From Bog-756 sp035949055 (GTDB lineage: Bacteria; Actinomycetota; Acidimicrobiia; Acidimicrobiales; RAAP-2), in contig DASZIO010000017.1 in the NCBI GenBank assembly GCA_035949055.1, positions 1 through 37,985 on the forward strand: a DNA stretch of 37,985 bases. The letters run 5' to 3'. Below the pieces are notes generated by a model, which made no database searches, was not told the origin of the DNA, and saw only the letters and a list, made by a program, of their open reading frames with translations. Made by a program: the position numbers and the translations under genes. Below are positions 8,133 to 14,641 of the stretch, in pieces (position 1 is the first letter of the stretch; each line of letters starts with the position of its first letter).

Positions 8133-8235
8133 GCGGCCAGCCGGACAGTCGGCCGGGGACGGTGCGTCCCGCCGCCTCGTGCCGGCGCCGGTTCGTACAA
8201 TGGTGTCGCCATCGGCGCACCGCGGAGAGGAGACC

Positions 8236-10335
8236 GTGAGCGAGACCCTTGCACCGGCTCCACCGGGTCCAACCGGTGAACTCTCCCGGCGCCGCGTGCG
8301 GGTGGTCATCGGAGCCCTCCTGCTCGGCATGTTCCTGGCCGCGCTGGACCAGACGGTGGTGTCGACCGCCCTGCCCACCATCGTCGGCGACCTGCACGGT
8401 GCCTCGCACCTGACCTGGGTGGTCACCGCCTACCTGCTTTCCTCCACCGTATCGACACCCCTGTGGGGCAAGCTCGGTGACCAGTACGGCCGCAAGTTCT
8501 TCTTCCAGGTGGCCATCGTCATCTTCCTTGTCGGGTCGGTGCTGGCCGGTCTCAGCCAGTCCATGTTCGAGCTCATCGTGTTCCGGGCCGTGCAGGGCCT
8601 AGGCGGCGGGGGCCTGATGGTGGGCGCTCAGACCATCGTCGGAGACGTGGTGTCACCACGTGAGCGTGGCCGGTACATGGGGCTATTCATGGCCATGTTC
8701 GGCGTGACCACCGTCATCGGCCCGCTCATCGGGGGTGTGCTGGTCGAGTACCTGAGCTGGCGGTGGATCTTCTACATCAACTTGCCCTTCGGGGCGGCCG
8801 CCCTGGTCGTGACGGCGGTGGCCCTGCCCGGGGCGCTGAGCCGGGTGCACCGGGTCATCGACTACCTCGGTACGGCGCTACTGGCCCTGTCCGCCACGGC
8901 GCTGGTGCTGTTCACCAGCCTCGGGGGCAGCTCGTATCCGTGGGGCTCACCGTTCCTGATCGGCCTGGCCGTGAGCGGCGTGGTCTCCGGGGTGGCCTTC
9001 CTGTTCGCCGAGCGACGGGCGGTGGAGCCGGTTATCCCCCTCAACCTGTTCACCAATTCGGTGTTCGCCGCAGCCAGCGCCATCGGCTTTGTGGTCGGTT
9101 TCGCCATGTTCGGAGCCCTCACCTTCTTGCCCCTGTTCCTCCAGGACGTGAAGGGGGTGAGCGCCATCCAGTCGGGGGTCCGGCTCTTCCCGATGATGGG
9201 TGGGCTCCTGGTCGCCTCCATCGGCTCCGGGCAGCTGGTCAGCCGCACCGGCCGGTACAAGGTCTTCCCGGTGGTGGGCACCGCCCTCATGACCATCGGC
9301 CTCTTCCTTATGTCGTTGATCGGGGTGGCCACCGGGGCGTGGACGGTGGCCGCCTATATGGCTGTGTTCGGATTCGGACTGGGGCTGGTCATGCAGGTGC
9401 TGGTGGTGGCGGTCCAGAATGCCGTGCCCTACGAGGAGCTGGGTACGGCCACCTCGGGGACGACCTTCTTCCGGATGATCGGCGGCTCGTTCGGCACGGC
9501 GGTGTTCGGCGCCGTCTACGCCAACCTGGTCGTCTCGAACGTCCTCGCCTCGCTGCACCTCCCGAAGGCCCCGCCGGGCTTCAGCCTCAACGCCGACAAC
9601 CCGACGGCCATTCACCACCTGCCTGCCGCTACGCAGGCCGCGGTGATCGAGGGTATCGCCCACACCATCCAGACCATGTTCCTGATCGGGGTGCCCATCG
9701 GGCTGGTGGCCTTCCTCCTCAGCTGGACCCTGCCCGAGATCGAGCTGCGCAAGTCGATCCGTACGTCCGAGCCCGGCGAGCACCTCGGGCTTCCCGAGCC
9801 GAGGACCTCGCTCGGGGAGGTGCGTCGCATCCTCGAACGAGCGGCCAGCCGGGAGAACCGCGGCGAACTGTACGAGACGTTGGCCAAACGGGCCCATCTG
9901 GATCTCGAGCCAGCTGGGGTGTGGATGCTCTACCGGCTGGCCGACCGGCCCGGCTTCACGCTCGAGCAGGTCGGCGCCCACCTCAAGGTGGATCCCCGAC
10001 ACCTCTCGGCGTCGATCGACTCGCTGGTGTCGGCGGGCTTCCTGCGTCGCGACCGGGAGTCGAACGGGTCTGACCGGCCCGGCCGCGATTCGGCCACCAC
10101 CAATGGCCCGGGTGCAGCCCTGCCCTCCGACCCCAGCAGCCTGGTGCTGACGGCAGCGGGTCAGGAGGCAATCGAACGGCTCACCGCGGCGCGTCGGGCG
10201 TCAATGACCGAGCTCCTCGAGGGCTGGGATCCACAGGCCCATCCCGAGGTTCTCGAGCTGGTGCGCGACCTGGCCCATGCCCTCATGGCCGACGACGACA
10301 AGCTGCTGGCCGAAGCCCGCGCCGCCGCCGTCTGA
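8236..10335 (+). CDS. DHA2-type MFS drug exporter fused to a MarR-like winged helix
   Basis: The first 500 or so residues form a 14-helix major facilitator of the DHA2 (EmrB/QacA) drug:proton antiporter family. LDQTVVSTALPTIVGDL is the helix 1 signature, GKLGDQYGRK is motif A between helices 2 and 3, and GVTTVIGPLIGGVL is the antiporter motif C. After SWTLPEIELRKSIRT (about residue 504) a soluble region of about 190 residues follows. It contains a winged-helix segment (about 540-660) like MarR: LEQVGAHLKVDPRHLSASID as the recognition part, SLVSAGFLRRD, and LTAAGQEAIERL. The GTG at 8236 has a GAGAGGAG ribosome site. The C-terminal domain may sense substrate or tether DNA. A TetR gene lies convergently downstream. 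Confidence 0.9.
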   Translation: MSETLAPAPPGPTGELSRRRVRVVIGALLLGMFLAALDQTVVSTALPTIVGDLHGASHLTWVVTAYLLSSTVSTPLWGKLGDQYGRKFFFQVAIVIFLVGSVLAGLSQSMFELIVFRAVQGLGGGGLMVGAQTIVGDVVSPRERGRYMGLFMAMFGVTTVIGPLIGGVLVEYLSWRWIFYINLPFGAAALVVTAVALPGALSRVHRVIDYLGTALLALSATALVLFTSLGGSSYPWGSPFLIGLAVSGVVSGVAFLFAERRAVEPVIPLNLFTNSVFAAASAIGFVVGFAMFGALTFLPLFLQDVKGVSAIQSGVRLFPMMGGLLVASIGSGQLVSRTGRYKVFPVVGTALMTIGLFLMSLIGVATGAWTVAAYMAVFGFGLGLVMQVLVVAVQNAVPYEELGTATSGTTFFRMIGGSFGTAVFGAVYANLVVSNVLASLHLPKAPPGFSLNADNPTAIHHLPAATQAAVIEGIAHTIQTMFLIGVPIGLVAFLLSWTLPEIELRKSIRTSEPGEHLGLPEPRTSLGEVRRILERAASRENRGELYETLAKRAHLDLEPAGVWMLYRLADRPGFTLEQVGAHLKVDPRHLSASIDSLVSAGFLRRDRESNGSDRPGRDSATTNGPGAALPSDPSSLVLTAAGQEAIERLTAARRASMTELLEGWDPQAHPEVLELVRDLAHALMADDDKLLAEARAAAV

Positions 10336-10352
10336 TCCCGCGGCCTCAGCGG

Positions 10353-10368
10353 TCGCCGGCGCCGGCGA
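10353..10368. terminator. 16-bp perfect palindrome between convergent genes
   Basis: TCGCCGGCGCCGGCGA reads the same on both strands and lies between the stop of the exporter gene (10335) and the stop of the TetR gene (10395). Its position suggests a bidirectional terminator, but there is no T-run and no loop, so it may be just a GC-rich palindrome. Confidence 0.35.
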
Positions 10369-10394
10369 TGCCTCGAGCCACGCCCGACGCGCGC

Positions 10395-11060
10395 TCACGG
10401 CAGGGGTCCGAACAGCGCAGACAGGGCGTCGATGACCACCGTTCTCGCCGCGGACGACTCCATCGACCGGTCCTCGGTCAGCAGCTGGTAGGACTCGAAC
10501 GAGGTCAGGATGTCGACACCGGCCAGGGTGGCGGCGCTCCTCCGCTCGTCCATGTTCGCCAGTTCCGGTGCGAACAGCGAGCTCACCTGTGAACGCAGGA
10601 ATCGCCGGTTCTGGCTGAGCTCCGCCGCAAGCAGGGGCTGGAAGGGGGCCCGCAGTCTGGTCACCGCGGCGGCATGGCCGACGGCGTCGAACAACCGGAA
10701 CCGCTGGTCGACAAGGGCGCCGATCCTCTTTTCCAATGTCTCCTCGGGTCCGGCGTCGATGGCCACGAGCGGCATGGCTCGGGCCTCCTGCCGCATGACC
10801 GCAGAGCGGGTCAGATCGTCCACATCCTCGAAGTAGCGGAACAGGGAGCGGGGGGACAACCCCGATCGGGTCGCGATCTCCTCAGTGCTCGGCCGGAGAT
10901 TCCCGTCGCGGTAGAGATCGAGTAAGGCCTCGACCACCGCCTCGCGGTTCCGCTTGCGTCGCAGCTGGCGCCCGTCGATGGACGTGTCCCCGTCCGGGGG
11001 GCGAGCGGTCGTGTCTTCGGGCGCGCGGTGTCCGCCGTCGCGGTCGGCATTGAGGGCCAT
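10395..11060 (-). CDS. TetR-family transcriptional regulator
   Basis: A 221-residue protein. A disordered N-terminal extension of about 30 residues precedes the HTH domain (about 33-85): RRKRNREAVVEALLDLYRDG, then PSTEEIATRSGLSPRSLFRYF, where SLFRYF matches the recognition helix end of TetR proteins. The remaining helical part is the ligand-binding and dimerisation domain. The gene lies 33 bp downstream of the DUF2855 gene on the same strand and has a TAGCCT hexamer 10 bases before its ATG. Likely targets are the DUF2855 gene, the divergent DinB gene (which has a large palindrome in its leader) or the convergent exporter gene; none is proved. Confidence 0.88.
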   Translation of the reverse strand: MALNADRDGGHRAPEDTTARPPDGDTSIDGRQLRRKRNREAVVEALLDLYRDGNLRPSTEEIATRSGLSPRSLFRYFEDVDDLTRSAVMRQEARAMPLVAIDAGPEETLEKRIGALVDQRFRLFDAVGHAAAVTRLRAPFQPLLAAELSQNRRFLRSQVSSLFAPELANMDERRSAATLAGVDILTSFESYQLLTEDRSMESSAARTVVIDALSALFGPLP

Positions 11061-11070
11061 CGTGGCCGCG

Positions 11071-11076
11071 AGGCTA
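11071..11076 (-). promoter_or_regulatory. Possible -10 box (TAGCCT) of the TetR gene
   Basis: TAGCCT on the minus strand lies 10 bases before the ATG at 11060. The spacing is a little longer than for the clear leaderless cases, so transcription may begin 2-4 bases before the ATG. Confidence 0.3.
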
Positions 11077-11093
11077 GTGCCGCCGGCCGGCGC

Positions 11094-12248
11094 TCAGCCC
11101 CGCCGGTCGTCGGGTCGACCGTCCGCGGCCGCCGACGGGGTCGGAGCGGGGTGGTCGATCCCCAGGGTGCAGATGTCGCCGACATGAGGATCGACCCGAC
11201 CCTCCACCAGGCGGCGATAGGCCCGTTCCACCTCGGCGGGGCCGCGGGCGTGCCGCAGCGTCATCCAGCCGTCGGTCCAGGGCGCGAACCGGCTCCACGC
11301 TCCCGCCACGTTCTGCTCGAACCCGTCGCGGCCCCACTCGTGGCGGCGCTTGGCGATCTGGTCCGGTGCGAACAGGAAGGTGGGCCGCGGACCGGTGAGC
11401 GGTGTATCCGGCTGCGAGGCATCCTCCCAGTGAGTGTCCCCTACGACCATGCTGTAGTCGAGGCGTTCGCCGAAGTGGGCGTGTACCGCGGCGGTGACGT
11501 CCCGCCGCCCGGCGATGTCCACATAGCAGGAGCGGTGAACGGGCAGGGACGAAACGTCCTCGTACGTACCGGTGCGGTCGTAGCAGCCGAGCGCGCGCAC
11601 GAAGTCCTCGTTTGCCGCCGAGGTGAGCCCCACCACCTCGACATCGCCGCGTTGGGCGAGGAGGAAGGCGGTGCCGATGGAGGTCTTGGCCGATGCGCTG
11701 GAGATGACTACATCCGTGCTTCCGAACATCTCGTGATCACCGAGGAAGTCGTCCACCACGAAGGACGTGACGAACAGCGGCCAGAGCAGCATCTGCTGTG
11801 GCTCGCGGTCACGACGGTAGATGGGATCCGTCCCCGTGAAGGAGTAGCGGTTGTACACGCTCGGGAGCGGCTCCCGGTGGGCAGCGACGTCGGTGAACCC
11901 GCGCTCATCGATGCGCCCCGGGTGGACCACCAACTCCTCGGCCATGGGAAAATAGCCGTACACCCGGGTCCCCCCGGGGACGCGAGGGACGGCCGACTCG
12001 ACGACGTCGGCGAACCCCCACACCGGCACCTGCCCCCACCGGACCCCGTCTCCGGCGGCCGGCTCGTCGGGGACCGGGAAGAACTGCCAGTACCCCATGG
12101 CGTCGCCGAATACCGCGTAGGTGATGTTGTTGGCGGTGAGGCCGAACGAGTCGATGCGCAACCGGGCCTCCTCCGGCCCGAGCGGGACCGCGGCGCGCGC
12201 CACCGCCCGTACCCGTCGGAGGTCATCGGGGTCGACTTCGAGGTCCAT
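11094..12248 (-). CDS. DUF2855 family protein
   Basis: A 384-residue protein of the DUF2855 family, which is distantly like medium-chain quinone oxidoreductases. The N-terminal part has RIDSFGLTANNITYAVFGDAMGYWQFFP, the usual family opening. The middle part (about 170-260) looks like a Rossmann fold: VVISSASAKTSIGTAFLL, then VEVVGLTSAANEDFVRALG and YEDVSSL. The reaction is unknown; a nucleotide cofactor is inferred from the fold. The ATG at 12248 has no clear ribosome site. It precedes the TetR gene on the same strand by 33 bp, and it is divergent from the second DinB gene. Confidence 0.85.
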   Translation of the reverse strand: MDLEVDPDDLRRVRAVARAAVPLGPEEARLRIDSFGLTANNITYAVFGDAMGYWQFFPVPDEPAAGDGVRWGQVPVWGFADVVESAVPRVPGGTRVYGYFPMAEELVVHPGRIDERGFTDVAAHREPLPSVYNRYSFTGTDPIYRRDREPQQMLLWPLFVTSFVVDDFLGDHEMFGSTDVVISSASAKTSIGTAFLLAQRGDVEVVGLTSAANEDFVRALGCYDRTGTYEDVSSLPVHRSCYVDIAGRRDVTAAVHAHFGERLDYSMVVGDTHWEDASQPDTPLTGPRPTFLFAPDQIAKRRHEWGRDGFEQNVAGAWSRFAPWTDGWMTLRHARGPAEVERAYRRLVEGRVDPHVGDICTLGIDHPAPTPSAAADGRPDDRRG

Positions 12249-12360
12249 GGTGCACCTGTGGCTCCGGCGCGAGGCTGGGCGGGACCACCCCAGGCCCCTC
12301 GGGACCGTCCCAAGCGGTGAGGCGCCCTGGTCATGATGGCCCGTCCCCGGGCCGGCCGGT

Positions 12361-12366
12361 TACCGT
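12361..12366 (+). promoter_or_regulatory. -10 box (TACCGT) of the second DinB gene
   Basis: TACCGT matches the -10 sequence used by several other genes here. Transcription would start near 12373, at the left edge of the palindrome described next. An alternative reading is that TTGACA at 12379-12384 is a -35 box, but no good -10 lies 17 bases after it. Confidence 0.4.
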
Positions 12367-12373
12367 GGAGGCT

Positions 12374-12402
12374 AACAGTTGACAGTTTTACTGACAAGTG
12401 TT
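12374..12402. promoter_or_regulatory. 29-bp imperfect palindrome, candidate TetR-type operator
   Basis: Eleven of fourteen base pairs match around the centre at 12388. The core arms are TTGACAGT and ACTGACAA, and the outer arms are AACA and TGTT. It is unusually AT-rich for the region. It lies just after the TACCGT box and just before the GGTGGAG ribosome site at 12405-12411, so a protein bound here would block transcription. The nearby TetR regulator is the obvious candidate ligand. Confidence 0.6.
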
Positions 12403-12413
12403 TGGGTGGAGTC

Positions 12414-12983
12414 ATGAGTGACGGTCTCATCCTCGAATCGCTGCAGCGACGGATGCGGGCCCTGCACTCGTTGTACTGGGATGCGGTGGCCACCATGGAC
12501 GCCGACCAGGTCAACCACTTCGAGCGCGAGGGCGTGCTGCCCATCGCCTTCAGTCTGTTCCACATCGTGAACATGATCGATGCCTCCTTCATGCTCATGA
12601 CGGGTGAAGCCCCGATCTGGGACGGGACGTGGGAAGCCCGCGTGCACCCGGCCATCCCCGACCACGGCAAGCACCGCACGGTGGCGGAGATGGTCCATCA
12701 ACGTATCGGCGACTACGGGGCGTTCCAGCAGTACATGGGCGCTGTCTTCACGCGAACGGAAGAATGGCTCGAGAAGCTGGACCCGGCCGAACTGACCCGG
12801 GTGGTCATCGCCCGCCCCTTCCCGCCCCAGGTGGCTAGCACCTACAGCGCCCGGGTAGCCGGTCCCGAGGGGATCACGCTGCTCGATGCCACCGAGTGCT
12901 GGATCTACCAGCACGCGCTGCGTCACATGGGCGAGATCGAGCTGGCCCGCGGCCTGGTCGGTCTCGGCGGTATGACCTCGTAA
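12414..12983 (+). CDS. DinB-superfamily protein
   Basis: A 189-residue helical protein. Likely metal-binding histidines are in LFHIVNMIDASF (about residue 52) and in WIYQHALRHMGEIELARG near the C-terminus (about 165-170), the spacing seen in DinB-fold proteins. It is not close in sequence to the DUF664-type protein at 4334. The ATG at 12414 is fixed by GGTGGAG three bases upstream; an in-frame start at 12333 would read through the palindrome and is unlikely. It is divergent from the DUF2855 and TetR genes. Function is unknown, but the family includes thiol-dependent transferases and isomerases. Confidence 0.8.
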   Translation: MSDGLILESLQRRMRALHSLYWDAVATMDADQVNHFEREGVLPIAFSLFHIVNMIDASFMLMTGEAPIWDGTWEARVHPAIPDHGKHRTVAEMVHQRIGDYGAFQQYMGAVFTRTEEWLEKLDPAELTRVVIARPFPPQVASTYSARVAGPEGITLLDATECWIYQHALRHMGEIELARGLVGLGGMTS

Positions 12984-12987
12984 CCCC

Positions 12988-13161
12988 TCAGCGCCGGTTG
13001 CGGACCGGAGCCGACTCCGACAGGCGACCGTGCCCGTTCGATCGGGCGCGGCCGGTGGCCAGGGCGGTGCGCTGGTCGCGGACGGCGGGGACCAACCGTG
13101 GGATGGTGGCCGAGGCCACGGTCAGAGCCAGGAGAGGGAGGGTGGCGAAGAACCAGTTCAT
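12988..13161 (-). CDS. Small single-helix membrane protein, 57 residues
   Basis: Starting at ATG 13161 the frame gives MNWFFATLPLLALTVASATI, a clear hydrophobic helix, then a basic hydrophilic tail (VRDQRTALATGRARSNGHGR). The start overlaps the stop of a 23-codon frame by ATGA, suggesting coupled translation. It ends 4 bp after the convergent DinB stop. I do not recognise it. It is short enough to be chance, but the compact N-terminal helix and coupled start make it plausible. Confidence 0.4.
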   Translation of the reverse strand: MNWFFATLPLLALTVASATIPRLVPAVRDQRTALATGRARSNGHGRLSESAPVRNRR

Positions 13162-13229
13162 GTGCGGCCGAGCAGGTGGATCGGGTGTTCCTGCTCACCT
13201 CCTTCCTGTACGGTACGGACCTCACTCAT
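13158..13229 (-). CDS. Possible 23-residue leader peptide with internal Shine-Dalgarno
   Basis: The frame begins MSEVRTVQEGGEQ and stops with TGA overlapping the next ATG (ATGA). Inside it, 13195-13204 on this strand is AAGGAGGTGA, a perfect complement to the 16S 3' end, but no start codon follows at the normal 5-9 bases. The site could stall ribosomes or assist re-initiation at 13161. Evidence is positional only. Confidence 0.25.
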   Translation of the reverse strand: MSEVRTVQEGGEQEHPIHLLGRT

Positions 13230-13405
13230 GACCGGGCTGGGCGCTTCCGTAGAAGATCCTGAGAATGGGCCCCGGCCAGGCTGCTGTGCACCATGACCCG
13301 CCAGCGTGACAAGCAATGATGAGGGATGGTTCTTCGAATTGTGAGGATTCGATAAGGCACACCAGGGACGGGCAATGAGCCCTCGCTGACCCATGGCAGA
13401 GGGAG
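13230..13405. other. Non-coding stretch with one short inverted repeat
   Basis: I see no gene here on either strand. The only structure noted is TCGAAT and ATTCGA, a 6-bp inverted repeat with a 7-base spacer near 13334-13352, in an AT-rich patch that may hold the promoter of the MmpL-like remnant. Confidence 0.4.
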
Positions 13406-13601
13406 GTGGTGTTGTTCGAACGTCTGGGATCCGCGGTCATTGCCCACCCGTGGCGGGTCATTTCCGCCTGGGTGGTCGGAGCCGTTGCGCGGCTGGCACT
13501 TCTGGTGGCCCCACCGGACCCACACCCTGGTCGCCTCCCATCGGGACGAACTGCTCGCCCCCGTGACCGACGACCGAGTGCCGGCGGGTCGAGGCACCTG
13601 A
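13406..13601 (+). pseudogene. Remnant of an MmpL/RND-family transporter gene
   Basis: After a strong ribosome site (GAGGGAGG) the frame reads LFERLGSAVIAHPWRVISAW, which matches the usual N-terminus of actinobacterial MmpL/RND lipid exporters (FxRLGxxVxRHPWxVIxAWV). After about 30 residues the frame loses sense. In the +1 frame from about 13488 the sequence reads RGWHFWWPHRTHTLVASHR and stops at 13599-13601; its Trp-rich start looks like the MmpL C-terminal end. This fits a gene whose middle of more than 600 codons was deleted, leaving both ends joined out of frame. The N-terminal match is fairly clear; the C-terminal match is weaker. Confidence 0.5.
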
Positions 13602-13603
13602 CC

Positions 13604-14593
13604 ATGTATCGGAGAGTTCTCTTCTGCGCCGTCGCGGCATGCGCCGCAGTCGCCGTCGCCACCATCAGCTGGCTCGACCTCGCGCCGGCCGTCGCCTCAG
13701 GCGCCCCGCCGGCCGCAGCTGGCGTTCGCCCCTCAGCCATCGGCGCGGTGCCGACTGCCCCGTCGCGGCCTGACCCCGACCACAAGGTCGCCGCCCCGGC
13801 GTGGTGGGCTCCGCCCCTCGGCAATCAACCCTGGCAGTGGGAGCTCAGCCATCCCCTTCGGTTCACCAACGCCCGGGACCTGGGCACCGACGACCGGTTG
13901 CCCGACGGGAGCCCGGCACCCGCTCCCCTCGTCTACGACATCGACGGCATCATCAACCCCGCCTCCACCGTGGCCCGGCTGCACGCGCTGGGCAAGCACG
14001 CGGTCTGCTACGTGGAGGTGGGAGCGGCCGGCAACTACTACTCGGCTGCCGACGAGGGCGTTACCACCACCTACTACAGCCAGCTCGCGGCAGCCGGGGT
14101 TTTCGGGAAGAAGGTGCCCGGGTATCCCGAGTACTACCTCGACATCCGGTCACCGGTGGCGGTGTCGATCATCGAGTCGATGATCAAACGGCAATGCGCG
14201 GCGAAGGGGTTCGACGCGGTGGAGACCGATATCGACGAGGAGTACACCGACAACACCGGCTTCCCACTGACCAGGTCCGTCGAGGAGCGGTACATGACCA
14301 GGCTGGCCGGCTACATGCACGGGCTTGGGCTCGGCTGGTTCATCAAGAACCCCGATGACACCGGCGACGGCTACGCCGCAGAGATGTATCCACTGGCTGA
14401 CGCCGTGCTCACCGAGCAGTGCAACCAGTACTCGTCATGCAGCCGGCTGTCCGCTTACGTCGGACACAAGGCGGTGTTCAACGCCGAGTACCGGGAGAAG
14501 CCGACCTCCTTCTGCGCCAACGACGACGCCCTCGGCTTCAACGGGGCGCGGTTCAACCTCGGCCTGACCGGACGGCGGATGCCGTGCCGCTGA
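13604..14593 (+). CDS. Secreted GH114-type endo-alpha-1,4-polygalactosaminidase
   Basis: A protein of 329 residues with a signal peptide (MYRRVLFCAVAACAAVAVAT, then a Pro/Ala-rich linker to about residue 60). The catalytic barrel follows: QPWQWELSHPL, PLVYDIDGI, AVCYVEVGAAGNYYS, EYYLDIRSP, KGFDAVETDIDEEYTDNTGF and GWFIKNPDD, the strand pattern of the TM1410/GH114 family. These enzymes hydrolyse alpha-1,4-galactosamine polymers in biofilm exopolysaccharides. Acidic residues in YDIDG and ETDIDEE are the probable catalytic ones. The ATG at 13604 begins two bases after the remnant's stop codon; an upstream in-frame start at 13406 belongs to the MmpL remnant. No own ribosome site is clear, so expression may depend on upstream translation. 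Confidence 0.85.
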   Translation: MYRRVLFCAVAACAAVAVATISWLDLAPAVASGAPPAAAGVRPSAIGAVPTAPSRPDPDHKVAAPAWWAPPLGNQPWQWELSHPLRFTNARDLGTDDRLPDGSPAPAPLVYDIDGIINPASTVARLHALGKHAVCYVEVGAAGNYYSAADEGVTTTYYSQLAAAGVFGKKVPGYPEYYLDIRSPVAVSIIESMIKRQCAAKGFDAVETDIDEEYTDNTGFPLTRSVEERYMTRLAGYMHGLGLGWFIKNPDDTGDGYAAEMYPLADAVLTEQCNQYSSCSRLSAYVGHKAVFNAEYREKPTSFCANDDALGFNGARFNLGLTGRRMPCR

Positions 14594-14641
14594 TCGCACG
14601 GTCGGCCAGGGCCCGGCCGGGTGCCAGTGATCACACCGGCG

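Noticed and set aside
8947..10002. Open frame of 351 codons opposite the exporter gene
   Set aside because: His/Gly/Glu-rich shadow of the membrane protein; no ribosome site and no recognisable motif.
11028..12320. Open frame of 430 codons opposite the DUF2855 gene
   Set aside because: Shadow frame in high-GC DNA; DUF2855 on the other strand is a recognised family.
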